This document shows positions 20,574 through 31,970 of a stretch of 64,000 nt of DNA, one piece after another. The DNA is from Welwitschia mirabilis. Its lineage: Eukaryota; Gnetophyta; Gnetopsida; Welwitschiales. Numbering within the stretch: position 1 is the first letter of the stretch; the number at the start of each line of letters is the position of its first letter. The notes under the pieces are model-generated. The model did no database searches and had not been told where the DNA came from. It saw nothing but the letters and a program-made list of their open reading frames with translations. Where the stretch lies: NCBI GenBank assembly GCA_051453625.1, contig JBOZIK010000001.1, positions 1,799,092 to 1,863,091 of the forward strand. The letters are read 5' to 3'. The position numbers were made by a program, and so were the translations under genes.

Positions 20574-21399
20574 ATATAGGACACATAAGTAACATTACTA
20601 TTATTTGCAAATCAAATTAATCTTTTTTTTCCTAAATATGAATAAAAATGATAGTGTAAATATATGTACAAGTTGATCTTAGGCTCTCCTAAGCACTTTA
20701 ATAAATCTAAAAGAAGAAAAGATAAAGAAGATTATGCTTATTAAGGGTAAATTAACTTGGGGTTTACATAATAGTATCAAAGCCCTAGGTTAACTTACAT
20801 CACATTTGTATTAATTAATTCTGATTATACTCATGACAATCCTAATTCATAAATAATTTTTAAGTTAAGTGTATTATTCTAATTTTTAAATAATAATGAA
20901 GCTAAGTATATGTATGATAATCCCAATTCCTATAAATTTAATTGTAAATACGATAATTCTAATTCCTAAATAATCTTAAAAGGATGATTAGTACATAACC
21001 ATATTCTTAAAAACTCTTGTCCCTTATAAATTAGGATAATAATTATTTAGGTAAATTGAAATTATTCTAATAAATTAGAATTGTTTAAAGTTTACCTTTA
21101 AAACCATGGCCTTACATGATACCCTAAATATATTAATCATTTTAAGAAAAACATAAATAAATAAATAAATAAAAGTATGACTCATAATCATATACCTTCA
21201 AAATGTGATAAAACTTATAATCATTTTAGGATAACTATATGTTTAATCTTATCTTATAGTACTTCCTAAACTTTCTAACTAGGTAATAATATAAACTTGA
21301 AGGATAATACTAAGCATCAACTTATGAATCTAATAAATCACATCTATTTGAAATAAAGAAAGAGGATAAATCTAATTATTTAGCCTGAATTATAGAATA
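20574..21399. other. AT-rich DNA, possibly 5' part of gypsy element G1
   Basis: No frame is supported. It lies directly upstream of the gag/protease-like stretch of G1 and may belong to it, but no LTR or primer site was found. Confidence 0.3.
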
Positions 21400-22034
21400 G
21401 ACAAATACCTTAGTAAGAATTAATTATCTAATAATGGTACTACCATTCTAGTAGAGGTCATAGAGAAAGAAAAGATAGTAGAAAAAATTTAGTAAAAGAA
21501 AGAAGAAAATAAGAAAACAATTCCTCCAAAGGGTTTTAGCTTAAAGAAAAATCAATTACAAATGTCTCCTCAGAATAAGAATCAGAATTGTAATAACATT
21601 AGTAACAATAATAAAAATAGGAATTCCAATAAACATAAACAAAGACCATTTAAGAAAAATTGGAATGTTCCTAGTCAGCATCACATGACTAACTAGTGAG
21701 AAAGATGTACTTAAGAAATACCTATCTAAATCCATTATTGAAATAAATCTAGTAATGGATTTTAGTACTTTAATTATAAACAAAATCATAGAGTTAGAGA
21801 ATGTTCACTACTTACTCAGAGATACTAAAAATAATAATCAAAAAATCCTCAAGGATCTTAAACCATTCAACAACCAATATGATAGTTTTAAGCAACAGTA
21901 GATAATTAAGGGGTAAAATTTCATAGCTTAGTTATAAAAGCTAAAGGTTTATTTAATAATAAAGAAGTAATTATTTTATTTAATTATAAAGATACTGATT
22001 ACTCTACATACCCTGGAATTAGAGAAAGATTATG
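21400..22034 (+). pseudogene. Gag end and protease start of Ty3/gypsy element G1, cut by Athila A
   Basis: Decayed plus-strand coding remains. An Asn/Lys/Arg-rich stretch around 21565-21690 fits the basic C-terminal part of a gag protein. At about 21920-22030 a frame with an EVIILFNYKDTDYS stretch fits the start of a retroviral-type aspartic protease in which the active-site Asp-Ser/Thr-Gly has been lost. The matching protease end, with a YDIVLSMNWL segment (usual form YDVILGMDWL), lies on the far side of Athila A at about 41150-41200. This position shows that Athila landed inside the protease. The gag part is the weaker call. Confidence 0.4.
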
Positions 22035-22039
22035 TTATG
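22035..22039. repeat. Target-site duplication of Athila A (TTATG), left copy
   Basis: TTATG directly before the LTR. The identical right copy is at 41019-41023, directly after the 5' LTR end. The same TTATG follows the 5' LTR of Athila B at 61732-61736. Confidence 0.8.
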
Positions 22040-23413
22040 TGTTTGTAATTTTATAATGTCTAGATTTAAAACTAAGTTTGCACTTAGTTATTATTCTTCC
22101 TTAAGGATAACATGGCTTTCTAAGAAACTCTTTAGGGGAGTGAGCTAGCCTTTGAGGATTATCAAGAAGTTATTCTCACATCTTTTTTCCATTATTGTAA
22201 AGTGCTTTTATTTCTATAATACATAAGTTGTTTGCCTTTCATTTCAAATCATGAGTCATTTTATATTTAAAATATTTAGAAATAAACTTAGCAATTAAGC
22301 TTCATTGTATTTAGGTAATCTCTTTTAAATTCTTGATTTAAGTATTTTAAATATATCTTAGGTACTTAGGATTCTTGCTTTCTATTATTATTTAAGTCTT
22401 TAAATATCAAGTGGCAATTGAGCTTATCATTACTCATATGGTAACTAAAATAATGTCATCATGGTTTGGGCAAAAAAAACTTGATGGTTTTAAGTATGTT
22501 GTAATAAGAAATTAGACAACATTAGAGTGAAGGATTACTTGAAAATAAACTGGTGATATCTTAGAGCTAGATTGCTTTCCTCCTCTCTCAAGTCAATGTT
22601 TCAACTTAAACTATAAAATTACCAATTTCTCCTCTTTTCTTTTCTTAAATTTTGTAACTTACATTAAGTTTAGGTTCTGTAATTTTTCAAAGCTAAAGAT
22701 GATACAATAAAGGGTTTAAGACCCTTTTCTAGGAAGGGATGGGGGTGATGGTGGTTACAAAACTTTGCTTGTAGCATTAGATGGATGGTTATATAATCAT
22801 AACATTAGGTAGAGTAGTATATCTTATTTTTTAATTGGTAGATATTCCAATGATAATGTTAACATTTGGCTCCTGGATGTTGTAGCTATTGTAATTTATC
22901 TTATTTTTTAATTGGTAGATATTTCAATGATAATGCTAACATTTAGGTCCTAGATGTTGCAGCTATTGCCAATCACTTTTAATACTATGTATCTCTAACA
23001 TCATTCTGTTTAGCCTTGTCAAATATCAGTCCTCATCATCACCACTATGTGTCATCAAAAATGCAATTTAGTTCTGATGTGGAATTTAACTAAGGCCACA
23101 AATACATTTAATTCAATTTTTTATGGCAATTTAGAAATGTAAGATTTAATGTATTTGACATAGAAGGACTAATGACACTGATAGTCCTAGATGATGGTAT
23201 TAGAATTTTAACTCTATTGATCTTTATTTTAAGTAATGTCCTTTAATTTAGCATAAGTATCTTGAAAATGTCATGTAAACTCAATAAGTTTATTATTAAT
23301 GTAAAAATCAATAGTAGATATAGTTTTATGATAACATTAATTATATTAATAACTTTCATTAGGATTAATGATTTATTTAACTTGATTATAATGTTAATTT
23401 TTACATGTTAACA
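22040..23413 (-). repeat. 3' LTR of Athila A, carrying an internal inversion and a 77-bp tandem duplication
   Basis: Both ends match the 5' LTR in direct orientation (TGTTT... at 22040, ...GTTAACA at 23413). The middle, about 22113-22672, matches the reverse complement of about 39770-40335 of the 5' LTR. About 30 and 15 bases of the 5' LTR order are missing at the two breakpoints. Farther right, 22821-22897 is repeated in tandem as 22898-22974, a duplication absent from the 5' LTR. Confidence 0.8.
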
Positions 23414-23425
23414 CATCCCCTAATC
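23414..23425 (-). other. Polypurine tract of Athila A
   Basis: Reads GATTAGGGGATG on the minus strand, directly before the 3' LTR start TGTTAACATG. This is the expected start site for plus-strand DNA synthesis. Confidence 0.75.
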
Positions 23426-24640
23426 AATCTCTAGCTAATGCCTTAGCAAAAAGTCGATAATGCAATGGTTAAACATGGAAAAATTATCGAAGTCAAAGGC
23501 ACTCAAGTGTGTGAATGATATAACTTTGAAAAATTTTATAACCAATTTTTTATAATTAAGGCATCAAAATGAAAAATTTTGATGGTATCTTCTAATGTGA
23601 AACACTATTAAGTGGAAGCTCAATCAATAAAAATAGTTTATGCCTTAGGAATTAATTCTCATGAAAACAACAAGGAAGTGTGGTGACATAGTATGAAGTG
23701 AAGTGGAGATGATAAATGCATTAATGAACTAAACCATAAACCGATGATCAAGTCAAAAAACTATCCTAAGTTAATGATCATCTATTATAACTTTGTATTC
23801 TTAGTGGATTACAAATCAACTAAGCGAAGTTTTAACCAAGTAACTTATATGAATTTTATAGAAAACCCTAAGTATGAAGGTTAAAAAATAACAATGCACC
23901 ACAAACCTCTGATTCTCATCTTCTTTATTTTTTTACTTGTCATTCCTACCTTTACATATGTTCTTAGTTTTAAGCTTTTGAACCACATTGAGCATCTAGT
24001 GTCATAGAATTTTCTGCAACAAAGTTAAGCATGTTTTTTATGCAAAAATTAGTGTTGTATTACTAGTAAGTGTTTATAGCCCCGATTCAATTAAGCATGT
24101 TGTAATTAGATTATTAGAGTTACATTGCCAATAGACATTTGTAGCACTAATATAGTTCTCTAAAACAATTATGTGACTAATGTTTTGTGCATTTGGAGAA
24201 GAGATATATTTTTTTCTTTTATTTACCTTCCCCTAGTCATTATTTTTCATGCACATTAGGGGTCATTAGCTCATTAGTCAAATTAGGATAAATTTTATCC
24301 CTACAAAGACTTTAGACTTAAGAATACATACAAAGATAAATTCCACCTTTTCAACCAAGCTTTGTCAAAATTAGAGATCCTAAGTAAATGATTCTTAACC
24401 AACACACTTAAAATAAGCATACTTTTCCTTAAAAACCCATAAGTAAGCTTGATCTTAACCATTACTTAAGTGATAAAAATATCACTTATTATTAATTTTT
24501 ATTTAATCACCTTTAAGCTAAACTAGTAAGCCTCATAAATTCATGTCATCAGAATAGGTGAATGATAGTGCTTTAGATGGTGTTCACTAGCTTTAAATAG
24601 TTAATGGTTCTTGGGATTTTCTAGAAGAAATAATCCATGA
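23426..24640 (-). other. Non-coding 3' region of Athila A
   Basis: About 1.2 kb between the integrase remains and the polypurine tract. Some Athila elements have an env-like frame here, but none is recognisable in this copy. Confidence 0.45.
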
Positions 24641-25460
24641 GGAAAAACCTTCTTTATTAAAAATAGTCCTTTTTACATAGTGATTAGTTTTTTCTGGAAA
24701 AGATATATGTGTGAGTTATAAAGTAGAACTAGTTCTCCCTCTTTACAAGTTTTCATAAGGACGTGTTAATCATGGAATTTCTTCATCCTTTCTTTGTTTA
24801 TCCTTATTTTTTCATAGGCTTCATTCCTAATTTCATCCAATTTGTTAAGTTGTATAATCCTATTTTGTCTTATAACCTCCAAATCTAAGTTCATGTTTTT
24901 GATTGTCTATTATGCTTTATACTCAAGTTATACAAGTACATGACATGGTTTTTTGTAGATTCCTCTTAGTGGTAACATCCCTAAGGAACTTTTATAAGAA
25001 GTGTGATAAGCCCATAGAATAATGTTAAGATTACAGAACCAGTCTTTTCTAGTTAAGTTTACTACATTTTTTAAAGATCTTTCTAATCTCTCTATTCATA
25101 ACCTCAACTTGGCCACTAGTTTGAGTGTGATAAGGTATTGCTACTTTGTGAGTAAACCCGTATATATCAAGAATGTTGTTGAATATTTTATTATAAAAAT
25201 TCATTCTTATGTCACTAATTAAAACTTGTGATAACTAAATTGCATTAGGATATTTTCCTTAAATAATTTTATTACTATTTGAGCATCATTTGATGAAAAA
25301 ATGTATGCCTCAACCCATTTTGTTAAAGAGTCCCCATAGATAAAATGTAATAATGCTTGTCTGAAGGTGGAGAAGGGATTTAAAAATCAATTACCCAAAT
25401 ATCAAAGGGCTTAACTGCAAGAATGGGATTTAGGACCATCATTTGTCTTCATGAAAGGAT
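24641..25460 (-). pseudogene. Athila A integrase remains
   Basis: Minus-strand translation in several frames gives the order of an Athila-type integrase. A TKWVEAY stretch with a following NDAQIVIKLFKENI segment lies near 25300, a QTSGQVEVMNREI-like stretch near 25100-25130, a short AYHT near 25015, and the C-terminal helix with an RNEAYEKIRINKERMKKFHD stretch near 24780-24840. After it comes the GEL-VLLYNS segment of the C-terminal domain near 24730. Frameshifts and stops break it, and the catalytic acidic residues cannot all be placed. Confidence 0.7.
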
Positions 25461-27170
25461 TCCTAATTTTTGGTAATTATCATAATAATTACAATAAAGA
25501 TAGGAATATTTGAAAATAGAAGGCCAAAGAAATTAAAATGAAGGACTTTTGTAGCTATTTTATTGGCTAGGTAATGAACCCCTTAATCTTCAAAGTGATA
25601 ATGCTTCAGAATGTCATGAATTTTAGTTTGAGGTATGCATTTACAAGTGACATGATCTAGATAATTTTTGAAAAGATAAGGACTACCCTAAAAAAATATT
25701 TAACCTGGCCTAAGAACCTATTTTATCATTAGGAGTTCAATGGTAAGAAATGGTTTTAGAGACTAGGTAGTTGGCAATATTTTTAAACCAAGGTACTTCC
25801 TTAACTAAAAAGAAATATGCATTTAGGAAGATGTTGTTAATGGAAAGGGATGTTTATAGATTGTCGTGAGTTAATTGTGAAAGATGATCTACAACTATGT
25901 TATCAAAACCCCTTTTATTTTTAATCTCCAAGTAAAATTCTTACATAAAAAGGATCCATTTAATCAGTCTTTATTTTGAATCCTTTTTGGAAAAAAGATA
26001 TCTAAGGACCGAATGATTAGTATAGATAATTACCTTAGATCCTAAAATATATTACATAAATTTATCTAAGGAAATACTATAGCTAGTAGCTATTTCTCCA
26101 TAATAATGTAGTCTAACTAAGTATCATTTGAAGTCTTACTGGCATAATAAATCATAATTAATTTTTATCTATCCATTGTCCTAAAATAACCCTTATCACC
26201 TAATCATTTGCATCATACATAAGCTCAAAAGATAGCTTATAGTCAAGTGATTGAATAATTAGGATGAAAGTTAATTTTTCCTTGAGTTGTTTGAATGATT
26301 GTTGACATTCAATGTTCTAGTTGAAGGTGATGCTTTTGCTTAAAAGATCACATAATAACTTAGAGGTTTTGATGAAATCCTTAATAAATATCTTATAATA
26401 TCCCATATGTCTAAAGAAATATCTAATATCTTTTTGTTTTTTAGGGGTTGATAGGTATGTGCTTAAAGAAACCCTTGTAGGATCTATTTAGATTCCTTCT
26501 TTAGAAATGATATGTTCTAAAACTATGCCTTGATTAACCACAAAATGGCATTTCTCCCAGTTGAGCACAAGACATTTTTTAATACATCACTTAAGGACAT
26601 GTTTCAAGTTATGTAAATAGTGATAAAAAGAGGTCTCATAGACCAAGAAGTCATCCATAAAGATTTCAACACCTAAATCTAATAAATCAAAGAATATTCC
26701 AATCATGCAACATTGGAAAGTAGTAGGTGCATTATGTAAAACAAAGGGCGTTTGTTTGTAGGTGAACATTTCATAGGGGCAGGTGAACATAGTTTTATCT
26801 TGGTCCTTAGAGGTAATTTAAATTTGATTATAACCCAAGTACCTACATAAGAAATAGTGAAATGCATGCCTTGTAAGTTGAACTAAGATTTATAAAATAA
26901 AGATAGAGTAAAGTGATCCTTTCTTAAGACAACATTTAATTTTTTGTCATCGATACAAATCCTTCATTTTACTATGGTTCTAGTAGGGATAATTTTGTTG
27001 TGCTTATTTGGGATAAGCATAATTCTTACTTTTTTAATCATAGTCTAAGTTGAACTCACCCATTTACTATCTGAAATAGGGTAGATAATCCTATTATCAA
27101 GAAGTCTAATCATATCATTTTTAACTACCTCATTTAAGATTAGATTTACTTGTATCTGGGCTTTTCTAAG
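25461..27170 (-). pseudogene. Athila A reverse transcriptase and RNase H remains
   Basis: The clearest open part (26587-26790) reads as the core of a gypsy reverse transcriptase: FTCPYEMFTY, then PFVLHNAPTTFQ, then the catalytic box as FMDD with both Asp kept, then a HNLKHVLK segment. Upstream (to about 27170) the minus strand gives the PISDSKWVS and R-CIDDKKLN-like segments of the fingers and palm. The RNase H and connection part lies at lower coordinates and is heavily broken. The match to Athila is good in order and motif. No frame is complete. Confidence 0.75.
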
Positions 27171-27389
27171 CGGCTTGAAATTATCTTCTAAGTAAATATC
27201 ATGCATGAAAATCTTAGGATTAATGCTCCTAATATTTAAGAGGGTTTATTCTATTGTCTGCTTATTTTTCCTTAAGAGTTTAAGCAATAGAGATTCTTAA
27301 GATAGGATTAAGAAATAATTTATAACTACTAGAAAGGTGGAGTTATTTTCTAATAAAGCATATCTTAGATTATTTAGCAAAGGTTTAAG

Positions 27390-27710
27390 TTACAAGTTAA
27401 TTTTATTTTGAGCAATAGGAAATAATTCATAACAAAAATCTAAGTTATCATTTCCAGGAGAGTGAAAAGTAGGTTCCTGATTTTCAAAAAGGCTTTCTAT
27501 TGTATCCACATGTTTCATCCCTTTGTCATTTGATGTCAACTTTATAACATTAAAGATGTTTAGTTTTATTGTCATGTTGCTAAAGGAAAACTTCATTAAT
27601 ACATTCTTGTAATTGATTAAGGCATTTGAAGTTGCTAAAAATAATCTTCCTAAAATTATATCCACTAATTGATTTCTCAAGCTTTCCATGTCCAAAACCA
27701 CAAGATCCAC
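27390..27710 (-). pseudogene. Athila A aspartic protease region
   Basis: An open minus-strand stretch of 106 codons with the hallmark IILGRLFLATSNALI (usual form ILGRPFLAT.GA.ID), followed by a stretch like NMTIKLNIF. This is the C-terminal half of the Athila protease. The active-site DSG lies upstream in a broken part. Athila B has the same stretch at 56942-57187. Confidence 0.7.
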
Positions 27711-29560
27711 TGGGAAGTAGCAACTATTAATCTTAATTAAAACATCCTTTATAACTCCTAATGGTGTTTTTACAAAATTGTTAGCTAATTATAATTGGAG
27801 TTTTATATTATTAAGTTCTTTCAAGCCTAACGCTTTATAGGTTCCATAGGAGAACAAGTTCATACTCGCACCTAAGACTAATAAAGCTTAATTGAGATGC
27901 TTATTTCCTATGGTTATTACAATTGTCAGGCACTTAGGATCTTTGAATTTAAGTGGAAATTAATTGTGCAGAATTACACTTATCTATTATACTTAGAAGG
28001 CCTTGCTCTTCATATTCATGCATCTTTTCATAGTGCACATGTTTTTAAGGAATTTCACATAGGAAGGTACTTGCTTAATGTCTTCTAGAAAATGGATGTT
28101 TACCTTCAGTTCCTTGAAAATTTGTAGGGCATCTAATTGTTTTTTCATTATGTTGTCCTTTTTAAGTTATTATGGAAAGGATAAGGATTCTTTGTATATA
28201 AGAAGAGGTTTTTCATTTCTATGCTTTTCTTTATTTTCTATAGGAATGTTTTCCCTTGGTTTTATTTTGCATAGATGGAGTTTTTAACTCTTTCCCACTC
28301 TTAAGTGTATGAAGTTAGTTTATTCTAAGTATTCTATATTTTTAGTAAACCTAAGTCCCTTTGGATTTGGTTGAGCACTCATGGAAAGTTCACTTTTTTC
28401 CCTTTGGTTTAGGGTAGAAAGGATTTGGATTTACCTTTGTTGAACTTTTTGGAGAACCTGGGTAATGGGGCTAATGGATTACATGTTCTATTCAAGGCTA
28501 TTTAATATTAAGTAGTGTTGTTTTAGTGATTGTTCATGGTTTTAATTTGGTTAAACTTGATTTTCCATGAACTTTCTGACTAAATCCTCGAAGGGGGTGA
28601 ATGAGAATGGTTTTTCATAATTAGAAGTGAAAGGATGAGAGGATGATTATGCATAATAGTTTTTTGACTAATTTTGTTTATCTTGTTTTCAAGACAAGTT
28701 AGGGTGATTTCTTCACTTGGGATTATATGTGTTTGAGTAAGCATCAATTTTGAGATTTTTTTCATTAGTATCCAATTGTGTTTACTTACTTATTAACTCT
28801 ATTTTAAAATAGGAAAGTAAAAGGACATTCAACTATTTCATGGATGTTAATATGATAAATTAGACATTTTGGATTAGCAATCATAGATGAAGATGAGGAT
28901 GACGCACTTAGGGATTCTAGTTTCCTTGTTAATTCATCTTTCTTAATGCTGACTTCAAAGTCTTTAGAATCCTTGAACATGCTTATAGACCTAATGAAAT
29001 AATGGGATTTAGATGTTCCAATGGGTTTCTTCCAAATTTTTAAACTTTTGGCTGCACTCTTAAGGTGTTCCCAAACTTTATTCAAAGGCATGCTAAGGAA
29101 GTTTTCCTTACTTATTATCTTTACTAATTAGTAGTTATTGGTGGATAGCCCATTATAAAAAGAACTTATCTTCCTCACTAGATTGAATCTATTTTGGAGA
29201 CACTTTTAAAACAAGTCTTTAAATCTTTTTAAGGGTTGGGAGAATGTTTCCTACTTTTTTATTTATAGTTTATGATTTCTTTTCTTAGGACATTCATTTT
29301 TTAATTGGAAAAGAATTTTAATATGAAAGCTTTATTAAGGTTGACTAGAGATCTTATGGAAAGGATTTTAGGATGTATAACCAATATTTCACTTTTTCTT
29401 TTAAAGAAAAAAGAAATAGAATAAGTTTAAGAGCATTATGAATGCTTGGATATTGAGAAATGGTTAATAGGAAATACTTGAATTCTTTTAGGTGAAGATA
29501 TAAGTCCTCAAACTCTAATCCATGGAAATGAGACATGGGTTGGATGGTTGAAGGCTTGAA
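27711..29560 (-). pseudogene. Athila A gag remains
   Basis: The minus-strand frame at 29354-29536 carries the retrotransposon gag core: FHGLEFEDLYLHLKEF, then LFLFSLKEKVKYWLY (usual form FPFSL.G.AK.WLY). A second open part (28804-29091) gives the C-terminal half, with a Ser run and a CLIYHINIHEIVECP segment that resembles the Cys-containing end of Athila gag. From 27711 to 28800 only scattered remains are left. Several stops and frameshifts separate the parts. Confidence 0.65.
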
Positions 29561-29636
29561 TTCTAGCCTCTAGCTTATAAACAGTAGAACAATGCATGAG
29601 GATGTTCTACACATTATGATTGGGAATAATCATAAA

Positions 29637-29641
29637 GGATT
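29637..29641. repeat. Target-site duplication of Copia-1 (GGATT; right copy AGATT at 38686-38690)
   Basis: GGATT stands directly before the LTR start TGTTAAG, and AGATT directly after the LTR end, with one mismatch. Athila B has the uninterrupted site near 59348-59360 (AAGGATTTACC), which confirms the insertion point. Confidence 0.75.
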
Positions 29642-30789
29642 TGTTAAGTTATAATTTTGCCAAGTTGATGTCAAATTAACATTGTCTGGTATAGCAAAAT
29701 AATTTTTATTTCTTGTAGAAAATACTAATCCTTATAGGTTAGAAGCCACTAATATTTCTCATTACTTATGCTTGAACCTGATAAGCTACAAATCCTTAAG
29801 GGATCGAATTGGATTCCTAAGAAGTTGGCTAGACCTATATCAAAAAGTATCAAAACTATCAACTAGATTCATAAGGAGTTGACCGAACCTATACAAAAAA
29901 TTTATCAAATATTTTCATTGAGAGGTTGACTGGACTTAGGCTAAAAATGTTTTAACTTATGTGGTTGACTAGACTTGAACATATGAAATTAACTAAATCC
30001 CTAATGGGGTCGATTAAACTTGAAGACCTGAAGAAATCAGGTTGATTGAAAGAAGATGGAGTCGACTGACTTCAGTGATGGCACTCAATGAGGTCAACTG
30101 AACATTTGGAGGGATCGACTAGTTGTAATGGAAATGAATTTCTTAGTCTATTTTCTAGCCATTACCTTCCTATTTTTATTTATTGGAATATCATATTCAT
30201 TTGTAAAACCATAAAATATATCTTCTATATAAACCACAGCCATGAAAATCATGAGAAATCCTTGTGTGGTGAACCAAAATGAAAAAAACATCTTTTTACT
30301 ATTAGTTCTTTGGTCAATCGGATTAAACTATATATCCTTGGATTTGTGATATTATTTTTAGACAGTGTGGTACTATCTTTGCTATACTTCAGATCTGGTA
30401 AAACTTGTACATCTTAATATACTATTAACATCAAAAAACATTTCTTTAAAGGTTGAGATTGAGCCTTCTAGAGTCTAATTGTAAAGGTTACAGGTTAACC
30501 TAAAAAACCTGGAAAGTAATCAACAAGGCTCTAGATGAGTCTTAGATAGAAGTGGATTGCTAAGAGTGAAGTAGGAGATTTTCTAAACCACTATGAATCA
30601 TATGTTTAATGATCTCTTTTAGTATTTTTTAGTTTTAGTTATTTCTCTCTTTAAATTTTATACCTAGATAGATCTTTTGATGTTTTGTATGCATGAATAT
30701 TTTTCTAGTATTTAGTAATTTATCAAGATAGTTTTTCAATTTATTTTTAAATCCTATTTACCCCCTTATCTAGGGTTCTAAATATAACA
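29642..30789 (+). repeat. 5' LTR of Copia-1
   Basis: Runs from TGTTAAGTTATAA to ATATAACA, 1148 bp. A TATA box TATATAAA lies at 30226-30233 and is kept in the 3' LTR at 38122-38129. Between about 29820 and 30125 a short motif close to GGTCGACTAGA recurs about eleven times. Confidence 0.85.
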
Positions 30790-30791
30790 TT

Positions 30792-30804
30792 TGGTATCAG
30801 AGCT
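30792..30804 (+). other. Primer binding site of Copia-1
   Basis: TGGTATCAGAGCT, two bases after the LTR end, matches the complement of the 3' end of plant initiator Met tRNA, the usual copia primer. Confidence 0.85.
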
Positions 30805-30855
30805 AGATTGAATCATTTATAGATCCTAACAGATCTTGAGCTTTGAACCCTAACT

Positions 30856-31970
30856 ATGAGTAATCCTTCTAATGGCCTCTCTATTAGAAGATCATCCATG
30901 TTTGATAAAACTAAATATGCTTACTAGAAGATTCAAATGATATTTTTCCTTAAATCCCAAATGTAGACATAGACGAGATTATCTAGAATGAATATGTTAT
31001 GCCCACTCTATCTAAAACTGATAATAATGAAATCACCATAATTATTGTGAAATATTAAGACTAATGGACCCCTACTGACAAAGCTAAGGTAATCATAGAT
31101 GCCCATTCTCTTAATGCTATTTTCTTTATAGCTTGTATAGATTACTTCAAGATGATTGTAAACTATCAACATGTCAAAGAATCTNNNNNNNNNNNNNNNN
31201 NNNNNNNNNNNNNNNNNNNNNNNNNNNNNNNNNNNNNNNNNNNNNNNNNNNNNNNNNAGTTTAAAGATATTTAAATGGAAGAATAAGAGACTCTATAAGA
31301 GTTATTTGCTAAACTAATATACATATTAAACTCTATAGCAAGTCTAAGGGAGAAAAGAGACAAAGGAAAAGTAGTAAGAAAAGTTCTAAGACATCTTTCA
31401 AAACACTTTGAGTTAAAGGTTATAGCCATTAAGGAAAGTAAAAACATCAATTAAATGATACTAGAAAAGTTTCAAAGTACTCTTAAAACTTATGAATTAA
31501 AGTTTTTTAAAGACAAAAAGAAAAGTATTACATTAAAAAGTGTAGGAAGAGTCTAGATTTNNNNNNNNNNNNNNNNNNNNNNNNNNNNNNNNNNNNNNNN
31601 NNNNNNNNNNNNNNNNNNNNNNNNNNNNNNNNNNNNNNNNNNNNNNNNNNNNNNNNNNNNGAAAAGTCTTGCATTAAAAAGTGTGTAGGAAGAGTCTAGA
31701 TTTGAAAAATTAGATGAAGACCTTAATGAAGATGAGGATTCTCTTTTGGTAAGAAGATTTAAAAAATTCTTGCATAGAAGAAAGAAAGATGTTAAACCAA
31801 ATAAGTAACCAAGGAGGGATCATTCCAAATTAAGAAGAGATCTAGAAAAGGAAAGGGAGATCCAATGCTATGTATGTAACGAATATGCACATGTTATAAA
31901 CAAATGTCCAAATAAAAGTAGAGATAAGAGGAAGTCTAAGACATTATCCATCATTCCCACTTGAGATAAT
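30856..31970 (+). pseudogene. Copia-1 gag remains with a CCHC zinc knuckle
   Basis: ATG at 30856 opens a frame starting MSNPSNG, then a MFDKTKYAY-KIQM stretch in which the Trp codon of the copia gag YWK motif has become TAG. The remains continue across two gaps (73 and 100 N). At 31866-31907 a complete Cx2Cx4Hx4C knuckle is kept. Copia-2 has the same start at 48308. Stops and frame changes are numerous. Confidence 0.7.
31520..31703. repeat. ~42-bp sequence on both sides of a 100-N gap (31561-31660)
   Basis: About 31520-31560 recurs at 31661-31703 with two substitutions and a 2-bp indel, again ending and starting at the gap edges. Probably an unmerged contig overlap within copia gag. Confidence 0.75.

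Noticed and set aside
25022-25222. 66-codon plus-strand frame
   Set aside because: It lies antisense to the Athila integrase remains, whose minus-strand motifs explain the sequence.
29820-30125. CRISPR-like array of regularly spaced short words
   Set aside because: The words are about 11 bases, degenerate, unevenly spaced and inside LTRs of a plant retrotransposon. There are no cas genes.
30792-30804. Possible tRNA gene fragment
   Set aside because: The short match to initiator Met tRNA is the retrotransposon primer site, with no cloverleaf around it. The same holds for the tRNA-Asp match at 43608-43620.
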